Positions 54,277-62,837 of a stretch of DNA of 64,000 bases are shown piece after piece. The DNA lies in assembly GCF_014646215.1 (NCBI RefSeq), contig NZ_BMNA01000016.1, positions 1-64,000 on the forward strand. The letters are read 5' to 3'. The notes under the pieces are model-generated. The model worked only from the letters and a program-made list of their open reading frames with translations. It did not search any database and was not told the DNA's origin. Within the stretch, counting starts at the first letter, position 1; each line of letters starts with the position of its first letter. A program made the position numbers and the translations under genes. Source of the DNA: Nakamurella endophytica. GTDB lineage: Bacteria; Actinomycetota; Actinomycetes; Mycobacteriales; Nakamurellaceae.

Positions 54277-54298
54277 GAAGGGATCACCCGCCACCGGC

Positions 54299-55738
54299 TC
54301 ACCGGAAGTTGCTCGCCCATGCGGAGGTGTGCAACTCGCTCTCCGCCCGCCAGCGGTGGATGGCGGCGAGCAGCTCCGCCCGGACATCCGCGTGGCGCGG
54401 ATCGCCCCAGAGGTCGCGTTCCTCGCCGGGATCAGCAGCCAGGTCGAAGAGCTGGCCGGTGTCCGGGTCGAGGTACTCGACGAGCTTCCACCGGTCGTCG
54501 CGGATCATGGTCATCAGCAGGGTGCCGGCCAGGATCGAGTCCCGGGCGTGCTCCGAGTAGGCCTGGGGACGCCCGGGATAGTCGTCGCCGCGCAGCGCCG
54601 GGAGCAGCGAGCGCGCCTCCATCCACGCCGGCGGGGTCAGCCCGGCCAGCTCCAGCACGGTGGGGCCGAGATCCATGTGGGCCGTCAGACCGGACAGCAC
54701 CTGGCCGGCGCGCACCCGCCCCGGACCCCAGACGATCGCCGGGACTCGCACGCTCGGTTCGTACATCGTCCATTTCTGGCTGTGCCCGTGGTCGTTCAGG
54801 CAGTCCCCGTGGTCCGAGGTGAACAGCAACACCGTGTCCTGCAGGACCCCTCGCTCGTTGAGAGCCTGTAGTAGCGCGCCGATCTGGGCGTCGATCATGG
54901 TGATGTTCGCTGCGTAGTGCCGGCGTTGCCGGCGCAGCTGTTCGTCTGTCGGGTCCTCGAGGTGGACGACCGCGTCGTGGTCGTGGGTGTGGTGCTCGTG
55001 GCGGACGCCGTGCAGCACCTCCGGTTGCGCGTCCAGGTCCGCCCGGCTACGCAGCGGCATCGGTACGTCGCGGTCCGAGTAGGCCTGCAGCGCCTCGGGA
55101 GTCGGATCGTACGGCGGGTGCGGGCCCGGGAAGCCGATCTGCAGGAAGAACGGTCCGCTGCCCGTCCACCGGTGCAGCCACTCGCGCGCGAGGTCGCCGA
55201 CGAAGTTGTCGGCGTGCAGGTCGGCCGGCAATTCCCACTGGAACGCGCCGAGCCGCTCTCGGTAGTCCGCGCGGTCGCGGAGGGTGACCCGGGTGGGCTT
55301 GCGCTCCCCGCGGACCCACAACGCCTTGTCCCAGTTGTCCAGGAAGAACGGCAGGGTCGGGGTGTCGCGGTCCTTGTTCTCCACCACGTGGCGCTCGTGG
55401 AAGCCCACCGGCGCCTCGTAGGGATAGGTGTGCATCTTGCCGACATTCACGCAGTGGTAGCCCGCGGCGGCCAGCAGCTCGACCCACGAGTGGTGCCACT
55501 CCTCCTCGTTGCGCAGGACGCCGGTCGAGTGCGGGTACATGCCGGAGAACAGGCTGGCGCGGGAGGGGGCGCAGGACGGCGCCGTCACGTAGGTCCGGGT
55601 GAATGCGGTGCCCTCGCGGACCAGCCGGTCCAGGTGCGGGGTGTCGACCCACTCGTACCCCAGCGCCGAGATGGTGTCGAACCGCTGCTGGTCGGTGATC
55701 ACCAGGACGATGTTCGGACGCGCCGGCGGCGGCGTCAT
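54299..55738 (-). CDS. Type I sulfatase (formylglycine-dependent)
   Basis: The 479-residue alkaline-phosphatase-superfamily protein has the sulfatase signature C56-A-P58-S-R60 (CxPxR), so the cysteine should be converted to formylglycine by the FGE at 48842-49864. Metal ligands are visible in VITDQQRFD near 15-20 and FTSDHGDCLNDHG near 305. No signal peptide is seen, so it should hydrolyse imported sulfate esters in the cytoplasm. It overlaps the ABC ATPase gene (ATGA), directly linking uptake and hydrolysis. The ester, sugar or choline-like, is unknown. Confidence 0.92.
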   Translation of the reverse strand: MTPPPARPNIVLVITDQQRFDTISALGYEWVDTPHLDRLVREGTAFTRTYVTAPSCAPSRASLFSGMYPHSTGVLRNEEEWHHSWVELLAAAGYHCVNVGKMHTYPYEAPVGFHERHVVENKDRDTPTLPFFLDNWDKALWVRGERKPTRVTLRDRADYRERLGAFQWELPADLHADNFVGDLAREWLHRWTGSGPFFLQIGFPGPHPPYDPTPEALQAYSDRDVPMPLRSRADLDAQPEVLHGVRHEHHTHDHDAVVHLEDPTDEQLRRQRRHYAANITMIDAQIGALLQALNERGVLQDTVLLFTSDHGDCLNDHGHSQKWTMYEPSVRVPAIVWGPGRVRAGQVLSGLTAHMDLGPTVLELAGLTPPAWMEARSLLPALRGDDYPGRPQAYSEHARDSILAGTLLMTMIRDDRWKLVEYLDPDTGQLFDLAADPGEERDLWGDPRHADVRAELLAAIHRWRAESELHTSAWASNFR

Positions 55739-56598
55739 GCCACCACCTCCGGCGCCTGCGGGTCCGTCGCGGACCGCGAGGTCCGGTCCAGGCTCTCGAT
55801 CTCGTGCCACAGCTGCACCGTCAGCTGCCGGAAGCGCTCAGTCCCGCGGGTCTCGTAGGTACGCGGCCGGGGGATGTCGATCGGGTGAATGCTGGCCACC
55901 CGCCCCGGCCGCGCGGCCAGGACGACGACCAGGTCCGACAGGTACACGGCCTCGTCGAGGTCGTGGGTCACGAACAGCACCGTCTTGCGCCGCTGTTCCC
56001 ACAGCTGCAGCAGCTCCTCCTGCAGCTTGAGCCGGGTCTGCGCGTCCAGGGCGCCGAACGGCTCGTCCATGAGCAGCACTTCGGGGTCGGAGGCGTAGAT
56101 GCGGGCCAGGTCCACCCGCTTGCGCATGCCGCCGGACAGCTGGCGCGGGTAGGCGTCCTCGAACCCGGTGAGACCCACCCGATCGATCCACTCCCGGGCG
56201 ATGCCCCCGCGCCGGCTGCGATCGGTACGGCGGGCACGGAGGGCGTACTCGACGTTCTGCCGCACCGTCAACCACGGGAAGACGGCGTCTTCCTGGAAGA
56301 CCATGCCCTTGTGCGCGTCCGCGTCGGTGATCGGCCGGCCGCCGAGCTCGGCGTGGCCGTTCGTCGGCCGCACCAGCCCGGCGAAGATCCGCAGCAGCGT
56401 GGACTTGCCGCATCCGGACGCACCCACGATGGACACGAAGGCGCCCGGCGGGACGTCGAAGGAGATGTCGTCCAGGACCAGCAGCGGCCGCTTGCCGCTG
56501 CCCGTCGGGAAGTAGTGCTGGATGGACCTGGCGGCCATGGCCGCCGTCCCGGCACCGTCCAGGGAGGGCACATCCGTCTCCTTCCGGCCGGCCGTCAT
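55735..56598 (-). CDS. NitT/TauT-type ABC ATPase of the sulfatase operon
   Basis: The 287-residue SsuB/TauB-like ATPase has Walker A GASGCGKST, the signature LSGGMRKR, Walker [13 protein letters not shown] and H-loop FVTHDLDEAVYLSD. ATG 56598 overlaps the permease stop by 4 bases, and its own stop overlaps the sulfatase start. The transporter type suits taurine, alkanesulfonates, nitrate or aromatic sulfate esters; a sulfated substrate is favoured by context. Confidence 0.87.
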   Translation of the reverse strand: MTAGRKETDVPSLDGAGTAAMAARSIQHYFPTGSGKRPLLVLDDISFDVPPGAFVSIVGASGCGKSTLLRIFAGLVRPTNGHAELGGRPITDADAHKGMVFQEDAVFPWLTVRQNVEYALRARRTDRSRRGGIAREWIDRVGLTGFEDAYPRQLSGGMRKRVDLARIYASDPEVLLMDEPFGALDAQTRLKLQEELLQLWEQRRKTVLFVTHDLDEAVYLSDLVVVLAARPGRVASIHPIDIPRPRTYETRGTERFRQLTVQLWHEIESLDRTSRSATDPQAPEVVA

Positions 56599-57530
56599 CG
56601 GCGGGTCTCCGGCGACCAGCGCAGCAGCCACGACTCCACGGCTTGCAGCAGTGCGTCCATCAGGAATCCGATCACCCCGATGACGATCAATGCGACGATG
56701 ACGATCTCGGTGTGGAAGAACTCCTGGCCGGCCTGCAGCAGGTATCCCAACCCGGTCTGGGCCGCGATGAGCTCAGCGGCCACCAGCGTGCCCCACGCCG
56801 CACCCAGCGCCACCCGTAGGCCCGCGAAGATGAACGGCACCGACGACGGCAGCGCGATGGTGAGGAAGATGCGCGTCCGGCGGGCGCCCATGGTGCGGGC
56901 CGCGTCGACGTAGACGGGAGGCACCCGGCGCATGCCGGCGGTCACGCTGACGATGCAGGACAGGAAGGACGCCACCCCGATCACCAGGATCCGCGCCGAC
57001 TCCCCGATGCCGAACCAGAGGATGACCAGCGGGATGTACGCGAGCGCCGGGACCGGCCGGAGGGCGTCGACGATCGGGTCGAGGATGTAGCCGACGAAGC
57101 GGAACCAGCCGCGCAGGCTGCCGACGACGACGGCCACCGCACACCCGATCCCGTAGCCGATCGCGACCCTGCGCAGGCTCGCCAGGGTCGCGTCCACCAG
57201 GCTACCGTCCCGGACACCGTCGACGAAGCCCTGCAGGATCTCGCCGGGAGGCGGGAGCAGGGCCGGGTTGTCCGAGGTCAGCGTCAGGACCCAGTACACG
57301 AGGACGACGACGGCGATCGCGGCGACGCCCAGTGACCACTGCCACTGCCGTCGGCGTCGGACGGCCCGCCGGAAGCCTCGCACCACTTCCGCTTCGGTCC
57401 GGGTCCGGTCGGGCCCGGTCCGGTTCGGGGACATCGTCCGAGCAGCGGGCACCGCCGCAGACGTCGGCGGGGCAGCGGCGCCGTCCGGCACCGACGGCCG
57501 GTCCGGGGCGACCGGATGGCGCGCTGTCAT
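56595..57530 (-). CDS. NitT/TauT-type ABC permease of the sulfatase operon
   Basis: The 311-residue SsuC/TauC-like permease has a long Pro/Ala-rich N-terminus (about 1-58), six hydrophobic segments and the EAA loop around VDAARTMGARRTRIFLTIALPSSVPFIFAGLR in part, followed by WGTLVAAELIAAQTGLGYL in part. The permease would work as a homodimer. ATG 57530 overlaps the binding-protein stop. Confidence 0.86.
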   Translation of the reverse strand: MTARHPVAPDRPSVPDGAAAPPTSAAVPAARTMSPNRTGPDRTRTEAEVVRGFRRAVRRRRQWQWSLGVAAIAVVVLVYWVLTLTSDNPALLPPPGEILQGFVDGVRDGSLVDATLASLRRVAIGYGIGCAVAVVVGSLRGWFRFVGYILDPIVDALRPVPALAYIPLVILWFGIGESARILVIGVASFLSCIVSVTAGMRRVPPVYVDAARTMGARRTRIFLTIALPSSVPFIFAGLRVALGAAWGTLVAAELIAAQTGLGYLLQAGQEFFHTEIVIVALIVIGVIGFLMDALLQAVESWLLRWSPETRR

Positions 57531-58576
57531 GCGCTCAGCACGCCGGCGTCGATGATCGACTTGATGTCCGGCACCTTGTCCAGCACCTTGCCGGCGACCA
57601 GGAACTGCGCGATCGACTCCAGGAAGCTCTGCAGCTTGCCCCCGCCGACGATGTCCGCGGCATCCTTCTTCGGGTAGAAGTCGAACGCCTTGATGTTCTT
57701 GGCGATGTCGTCCTTGGCGACCTCCGCCTTGACCACCTGCGTCTGCCAGTTGTAGAGGTCGTCGACCGCCTGCGACTGCGTGGAACCGGTCACGTAGTCG
57801 TAGACCTTGGTGTGGAAGACGTCCGAGAGGGCCGCCAGTGCCGACCGGTGCGCCGACAGGCCGTCCGCGGTCGTGGTCATCAGGTCGTAGATGGCGAAGG
57901 GCGTGCCGCTCATCTCGGTGGCCGAGAAGACCACCTTGGCGTCCGGACGCTGTTTGAGGATGGCGTCGCGGTTCGTGGTGATCGGCACGATCGCGTCGAC
58001 CTGCTTGGCCAGGAAAGCCGCCTGCGCCTTGGCCGGGTCGGCGAAGTTGATCAGCTGGAGGTCCCCCTTGGTCATCTGCGCCTGTTGCAGTGCCTGGGAC
58101 AGGAAGTAGTCGTAGTTGGAGCCCTGGTTGATGCCGACCTTCTTGCCCTTGAGCCCCTCGAGGCCGTCGATGTCGCCGTTACCGACGACGGCGTAGGTTC
58201 GGCCGCTGTTGTCCACCACGTCGATGATCCTGACCGGCTGGCCCGCCGCCGCGCGGGTCAGGATCGGCACGAAACCCTGGACGGTGGCGTCGAAGTTGCC
58301 GTTGACGACCGCGTCGATCTGCGTGGTGCCGTTGCTGAACAACGTCATCGGGTCGAGCTTGACGGAGGTCAACCAACCCTTCTGCTGGGCGACGTAGTAC
58401 AGCCCGTAGGCGAACCCGGGTTGGTAGGCGAACCGCACGGTGCCTGCGTCCGCGCCGCCCGAGGTGCTGCCGCCGGAGGAGTCCGAGCCGCAGCCGGCCA
58501 GCAGTTTACCGCCGGCCAGGCCGAGAGTCAGCCATCCGGCGGTGGAGAATGCCTGCCGGCGGGTCAGTTCACGCAT
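57527..58576 (-). CDS. NitT/TauT-type substrate-binding lipoprotein of the sulfatase operon
   Basis: The 349-residue protein has a twin-arginine-like start (TRRQAF), lipobox Cys29 (LLAGC) and a short Ser/Gly linker. An NMT1/SsuA-like binding domain follows (VRFAYQPGFAYGLYYVAQQKGW in part, GKKVGINQGSNYDYFLSQALQQA in part). First gene of the five-gene operon binding protein-permease-ATPase-sulfatase-Gfo/Idh. Upstream lies a region with the DeoR-like motif and a stem-loop. Confidence 0.85.
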   Translation of the reverse strand: MRELTRRQAFSTAGWLTLGLAGGKLLAGCGSDSSGGSTSGGADAGTVRFAYQPGFAYGLYYVAQQKGWLTSVKLDPMTLFSNGTTQIDAVVNGNFDATVQGFVPILTRAAAGQPVRIIDVVDNSGRTYAVVGNGDIDGLEGLKGKKVGINQGSNYDYFLSQALQQAQMTKGDLQLINFADPAKAQAAFLAKQVDAIVPITTNRDAILKQRPDAKVVFSATEMSGTPFAIYDLMTTTADGLSAHRSALAALSDVFHTKVYDYVTGSTQSQAVDDLYNWQTQVVKAEVAKDDIAKNIKAFDFYPKKDAADIVGGGKLQSFLESIAQFLVAGKVLDKVPDIKSIIDAGVLSA

Positions 58577-58594
58577 CGCCCAGAGCCTCCATCA

Positions 58595-58613
58595 GCTGTC
58601 GCGTGACGACAGC
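58595..58613 (-). promoter_or_regulatory. Perfect stem-loop in the leader of the sulfatase operon
   Basis: GCTGTCG-CGTGA-CGACAGC is a perfect 7-base inverted repeat with a 5-base loop, ending 19 bases before the binding-protein ATG. It would form a hairpin in the messenger next to the ribosome site, or act as an operator. Confidence 0.5.
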
Positions 58614-58744
58614 GAGGGACGCCGCCGTCTCCGAGTGGTCGGCCGTCGCAGAGTGCCTCCGGCCACCCGCGTCCGGGGACGGTAGTGGAGCGGAGGACGC
58701 TTCGCACGTGCCACGGCACGCTCACAGCAAGCGCACCGTCTGTT

Positions 58745-58780
58745 GCAATTCCTTGCGGTTCTTCACAGATCCTTGCGAAG
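58745..58780. promoter_or_regulatory. CCTTGCG repeats 20 bases apart upstream of the sulfatase operon
   Basis: TTCCTTGCGGT (58749-58759) is part of GCAA-TTCC-TTGC (58745-58756), an inverted repeat. CCTTGCG recurs at 58771-58777 inside CCTT-GCG-AAGG. The spacing of 20 bases is two helix turns. The 11-mer matches that at 52372-52382 exactly, pointing to shared control by the DeoR-type regulator. Confidence 0.45.
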
Positions 58781-59013
58781 GTTGCCGCCAAACTACGGTG
58801 ATGAGCGCCGGTCGTCAAGGGGACAACCGCACGGAACGGCATCGGTCCGCGGCAGCCGCGCGTCATCGTCCGCAGGGCCGCGCAAGCTCGGCTCCCTGCC
58901 GTCCCGGCTCGTCCACAGAGGCGCCGACCGGCGCTCCGGCGGCGCAGGTCACCCCACGCGGCCGGCGGGACCCGCGCGCGGCGGCGCGGACGGCGGGCGG
59001 GCACGATGGGGCC

Positions 59014-59385
59014 ATGACCGTGCGACGTATCGTCCCCGACCTCACCACCGCGTCCCTGGCCGACGCCACCGCCTTCTACCAGGACGTGCTCGGCCTGACG
59101 GTGGTGATGGACGAGGCGTGGGTGGCCACCCTCGCCGACCCGCAGCGGCCCCAGGCCCAGCTGACCCTGGTCACCGAGGACACCACCGGCCCGATGAACC
59201 CCGAGGTGTCGATCGAGGTGACCGACGTCGACGCCGCCTACCGCAAGGCCGTCGAGGCCGGCGCGGAGATCGTCTACCCGGTCAGCGACGAGGAGTGGGG
59301 GGTCCGGCGCTTCTTCGTCCGGGACCCGGACGGGCACGTCGTGAACGTGCTGCAGCACCGCCGCCAGGACGCGCCGGAGATCTGA
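59014..59385 (+). CDS. VOC (glyoxalase/bleomycin-resistance) family protein
   Basis: The 123-residue single-domain protein has the VOC strand-helix pattern: ASLADATAFYQDVLGLTVVMDE in part at the N-terminus and WGVRRFFVRDPDGHVVNVLQH in part at the C-terminus, with the usual metal-ligand positions. The substrate is unknown. ATG 59014 follows GATGGGG. It is convergent with the phytoene-desaturase-like gene. Confidence 0.85.
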   Translation: MTVRRIVPDLTTASLADATAFYQDVLGLTVVMDEAWVATLADPQRPQAQLTLVTEDTTGPMNPEVSIEVTDVDAAYRKAVEAGAEIVYPVSDEEWGVRRFFVRDPDGHVVNVLQHRRQDAPEI

Positions 59386-59443
59386 CCCGGCGGCGGGGGC
59401 GGCCGCCGCCCCTCGCGCCATCGCGACGCCGGCACCGCACAAG

Positions 59444-59475
59444 CCGGCACCGGCCGGAGCCCGTGCCGGTGCCGG
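59444..59475. terminator. Hairpin between convergent VOC and FAD oxidoreductase genes
   Basis: The arms CCGGCACCGG and CCGGTGCCGG (10 bases, perfect) with a 12-base loop lie in the 120-base gap between stops. The region goes on as a degenerate CCGGTG/CCGGTA hexamer run to about 59506. Probable bidirectional terminator. Confidence 0.5.
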
Positions 59476-59505
59476 TGCAGGAGCCCGTGTCGGTACCGGT
59501 ACCGG

Positions 59506-61128
59506 TCAGGGACGCAGCAGGCGTCCCCAGGCCGTCCGGAACAGCGCGCGCCGCACGACGTGTCGCGGTCCGGCGGTGTGCAGCGCGGCGCGCGCGGCGT
59601 TCCAGCCGCACGCTCCGTGGACGCCGCCGCCGGGATGCGCGGACGCCGAAGCCAGGTACAAGCCGGGGATCGGCGTCTCCGGGCGGCCGAACCCCGGCGT
59701 CGGCCGGAAGACCAGCTGCTGGTGCGGGTAGGACGTGCCGCTGTTGATCGCGCCGTGCACCAGGTTGGCGTCCGTGGCGGACAGGTCCCGCGGCGTCTGC
59801 ACGTCCCGCGCCAGCACCCGGTCGCGGAAGCCCGGCGCCACCGTCTCCAGGTGCTCCTCGACCCGGTCCACGTGGGCGGCGAGCACGTCGGCCGACTCCG
59901 GCGACGCACCCGCGTCGCCCCGCTCGAGGGCCTGCCGGGGCAGGTGCGTGTACGCCCACGCCGACTCGGTGCCGGCCGGCGACCGCGTGGGGTCGGTGGT
60001 GGTCATCTGGCCGAACAGCACGAACGGGTGCCGCGGCACCCGGCCCACCGTCAGGTCGCCGGCGAAGTCCACGAAGCCGTCCAGGTCGACGCCGTAGTGG
60101 ACCGTTCCGGCCTGGCGGGCGTCCTCGGCCCGCCAGGGCACCGGGCCGGACAGCGCCCAGTTGATCTTCAGCGTCGGGTTGTCCCAGTGGAACCGGTCCA
60201 GGTCGGCCAGGAACTGCCCGGGCAGGTGCCCGGGGCCGACGAGCTGGCGGTACAGCGTGGGCGCCGCGACGTCGGCGAGCACCGCGTGGCGGGCGCGGAC
60301 CGCGGTGCCGTCGGCGCACCGGACCCCCACGGCCCGGCCGCCGGACACCACCACCTGGTCCACCCGCGCGCCGGTACGAACCTGGCCGCCGCGGGACTCC
60401 AGCCGCCGGCGCAGCGACTCGGCGAGGTTCCCGGCACCACCCTGCGGGACGGGAAAGCCCACGTCCTGGCCGAGCATGGCCAACAGCCACCCCATGACAC
60501 CGCTGCCCGCGGACTCCGGCGGGACGTCGCTGTGCATGGCGTTGCCGGTCAGCAGCAGCGCGGCGCCGTCGCCGGAGAAGTTCTCCTGCGCCAGCCTGCG
60601 GACCGGGAGCATTGCCAGCCGGGCGAGGTCCAGCGCGCCGCGCACCCGCGTCCGGCCGAGCAGCGACAGCGCCGCACGGACCGGCGGGAAGGGCACGAAC
60701 AGGGCGTCCAGCAACGGGTCCCGGATCCGGCGCCACTGCTCGAACATCCCCAGCCATGCCTGCCCGTCGCCGGGCGCGAACGCCTCGACGCTCGCCGCGG
60801 TCCGCTGCGGGTCGCGGGAGAGCACCACCGACCGGCCGTCGGGCAGCGCATGGCTGAGCACGTCGCCGGCATGCACCCAGGTCAGGCCGTGGTCCTGCAG
60901 GTCCAGGTTCCGGATCACCGGCGACGCCGCCGCCAGCGGGTAGAAGGCGCTGTACAGGTCGGAGACGAACCCGGGCACGGTGACCTCGGCGTGCCGGACG
61001 GCGCCGCCGACGTCGGGGTTGGCCTCCAGCAGCAGCACGCTCCAGCCGGCATCGGCCAGCGCGTTCGCCGCCACCAACCCGTTCGGCCCGGCGCCCACCA
61101 CGACGGCGTCGACGGTCTCGCGGGTCAT
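59506..61128 (-). CDS. Phytoene-desaturase-like NAD(P)/FAD-dependent oxidoreductase (PYROXD2-like)
   Basis: The 540-residue flavoprotein has VDAVVVGAGPNGLVAANALADAG in part for FAD, the CRTI-type GSGVMGWLLAMLGQ and FPVPQGGAGNLAESL segments, and the C-terminal ASASAHPGGGVHGACGWNAARAAL in part. It is close to the CrtI/PYROXD2 group, but no carotenoid genes adjoin it, so a carotenoid role is unlikely. It overlaps the SDR gene by 4 bases and so is co-expressed with it. The substrate is unknown. Confidence 0.85.
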   Translation of the reverse strand: MTRETVDAVVVGAGPNGLVAANALADAGWSVLLLEANPDVGGAVRHAEVTVPGFVSDLYSAFYPLAAASPVIRNLDLQDHGLTWVHAGDVLSHALPDGRSVVLSRDPQRTAASVEAFAPGDGQAWLGMFEQWRRIRDPLLDALFVPFPPVRAALSLLGRTRVRGALDLARLAMLPVRRLAQENFSGDGAALLLTGNAMHSDVPPESAGSGVMGWLLAMLGQDVGFPVPQGGAGNLAESLRRRLESRGGQVRTGARVDQVVVSGGRAVGVRCADGTAVRARHAVLADVAAPTLYRQLVGPGHLPGQFLADLDRFHWDNPTLKINWALSGPVPWRAEDARQAGTVHYGVDLDGFVDFAGDLTVGRVPRHPFVLFGQMTTTDPTRSPAGTESAWAYTHLPRQALERGDAGASPESADVLAAHVDRVEEHLETVAPGFRDRVLARDVQTPRDLSATDANLVHGAINSGTSYPHQQLVFRPTPGFGRPETPIPGLYLASASAHPGGGVHGACGWNAARAALHTAGPRHVVRRALFRTAWGRLLRP

Positions 61129-62117
61129 GCCCCGCCCCCCGCCCGCGTCGCCGGGCCCGGGTCACCCGTCGCCCCGGACTGCGCGCCGGTGCCGGACGGC
61201 GGCGCCTCCGACCGCCGGCGGCCCCAGCGGTCCCACACGCCGTGGACCTCCTCGGCCGCCGGCCGCGGTTCGAACACCGTGCCGGCGAACGGCTCCAGCG
61301 CCCGCCGCGACAGCGCGCCGACCTTGGCCAGCGGCGTCACCAGGAGGTCGTACAGCGCGGGCAGCATCCGGAAGCCGAGCACCACGACCGGGTTGAACAC
61401 GCCGACACCCTCGTCGCGGCGCGGCCGGTCCAGACAGCGCAGCACCGCGGCCGCCACCTTCTCCGGCGGGTCGATCGGCGGCGGCGGCCGTCCCTCCCAG
61501 CCGGCGTAGTTGGCCGCCTGCAGGTACGCCGGGGTGTTGATGCTGCCCGGCGAGACCAGGCTGACCTGGATCCCGGGCGTCTCGCGCGCCTCCACCTGCA
61601 GCGTCCGGGCCAGCGCCTGGACCCCCCACTTGCTGGTCACGTACGGGCTCATGAACGGCACGGCGATCTTGCCCAGCAACGAGCCGATCAGCACCAGGCG
61701 GCCGCCGCCGTGCTCCTTGAAGTGCGCCAGCGCGGCGCGCGCCACGTTGGCCGTCCCCAGCAGGTTCGTCGTGACGACCCGGTCGTAGACCTCCGCCGGG
61801 ACGTCCTCGAAGCGGCCGTAGCCGACGACCGCCGCCGAGTTGACGACGGCGTCGACCCGTCCGAACCGCTCGGTTGCCGCCGCGAAGGCGTCCTCGACCC
61901 GTCCCCGGTCGCCGACGTCCGTGGGTACCGCCAGGGCCGGCGCCCCGGCGGCGACGCACTCGGCCTCGACGGCGGCCAGCCCGTCCGCGGACCGCGCGCA
62001 GAGCACCAGCGACCACCCGCGGGCGGCCAGCGCCCGGGCCGTGGCGCGCCCGATGCCGCTCGACGCCCCGGTGACGAGGGCGACCTGTGCCCGCGCGGTC
62101 GTGCCCTGCTCGCTCAC
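61125..62117 (-). CDS. Short-chain dehydrogenase/reductase with C-terminal extension
   Basis: The 330-residue SDR has the cofactor motif TGASSGIGRA (about 16-25), the N-S-A-A segment (VNSAAVVGYG) and the catalytic Ser in IGSLLG followed by Y-x3-K in YVTSKWG. The C-terminal 100 residues go beyond the classical SDR and include hydrophobic stretches (VVVLGFRMLPALYDLLV in part), as in membrane-associated SDRs. GTG 62117 start. It is operonic with the FAD oxidoreductase downstream. Confidence 0.87.
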   Translation of the reverse strand: MSEQGTTARAQVALVTGASSGIGRATARALAARGWSLVLCARSADGLAAVEAECVAAGAPALAVPTDVGDRGRVEDAFAAATERFGRVDAVVNSAAVVGYGRFEDVPAEVYDRVVTTNLLGTANVARAALAHFKEHGGGRLVLIGSLLGKIAVPFMSPYVTSKWGVQALARTLQVEARETPGIQVSLVSPGSINTPAYLQAANYAGWEGRPPPPIDPPEKVAAAVLRCLDRPRRDEGVGVFNPVVVLGFRMLPALYDLLVTPLAKVGALSRRALEPFAGTVFEPRPAAEEVHGVWDRWGRRRSEAPPSGTGAQSGATGDPGPATRAGGGA

Positions 62118-62320
62118 GGTGTCCGTCCCCTCTCGTCGGATGGCCGGTGCTCGCGCCCGCGGGACCGCGGAGGCGGCGGCCGGCGCTGTGGACTGTGCCC
62201 CGACGGGGCCGCGACCAACCGGGCCGCGGTCGCCCGGCCGGCTGCGGCGGCGGTTTCGCTGCGCGGGGACGGGGGTAGAAGAGGGTGACCGCAGGTACCG
62301 ACGGCGACAGGAGAGCAGAA

Positions 62321-62764
62321 GTGGCCGCCACCACGACGCGCGACCTGGAGTGCCCCCCGTCGGCCGTCTTCGACGTGCTCCGCGACGGCTGGCTCTACGC
62401 CGTCTGGGTCGTCGGCGCCGGACGCATCCGCGACGTCGAACCGGGCTGGCCGGCGGTGGGAACCAAGATCCACCACTCGGTCGGCAGCTGGCCCGCCCTG
62501 ATCGACGACACCACCAGCGTGCTGGAGATGGAGCCGGACCGGCTGCTGAAGCTGCGCGGGCGCGCTTGGCCGGCCGGCGAGGCGGAGATCACCATCACGC
62601 TGTCGCCGACGGCCGACGGCTGCCGGGTGGCGATCACCGAGGACGCGGTGAAGGGACCGGGGACCCTGATCCCGCCGGCCGTGCGGCACGCGCTGCTGCA
62701 CTGGCGCAACACCGAGACGCTGCGGCGCCTCGACTACGTGGCGACCGGACGCGCCCGGGGCTGA
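62321..62764 (+). CDS. SRPBCC family protein (polyketide cyclase/START-like)
   Basis: The 147-residue protein has a START-like fold pattern: FDVLRDGWLYAVWVVGAGRIRDV in part, then a hydrophobic central strand set and a C-terminal helix (ALLHWRNTETLRRLDYVA). GTG 62321 is chosen because AGGAG lies 7-8 bases upstream; GTG 62285 would extend it by 12 residues with a poorer site. It may bind a lipid or other hydrophobic ligand. It is divergent from the SDR operon and lies 73 bases before the alcohol dehydrogenase gene. Confidence 0.82.
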   Translation: MAATTTRDLECPPSAVFDVLRDGWLYAVWVVGAGRIRDVEPGWPAVGTKIHHSVGSWPALIDDTTSVLEMEPDRLLKLRGRAWPAGEAEITITLSPTADGCRVAITEDAVKGPGTLIPPAVRHALLHWRNTETLRRLDYVATGRARG

Positions 62765-62837
62765 CCCCGGCGATCCGCCGCCCGAACGCACGCCGCGGCC
62801 ACCGTCGCCGCGGCCCCCACCGACGAGAGGAAGCGGC

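Larger units (their letters stand above)
58577..59013. other. 437-base gap between the sulfatase operon and the VOC gene
   Basis: No gene is supported. It holds the stem-loop at 58595-58613 and the CCTTGCG repeats at 58745-58780. The part from about 58790 to 59013 shows nothing recognisable apart from the region just before the VOC start. Confidence 0.6.

Noticed and set aside
59506..61128. Carotenoid phytoene desaturase
   Set aside because: It belongs to the broad CrtI/PYROXD2 group, but no phytoene synthase or other carotenoid gene is nearby, and the SDR partner argues against it.
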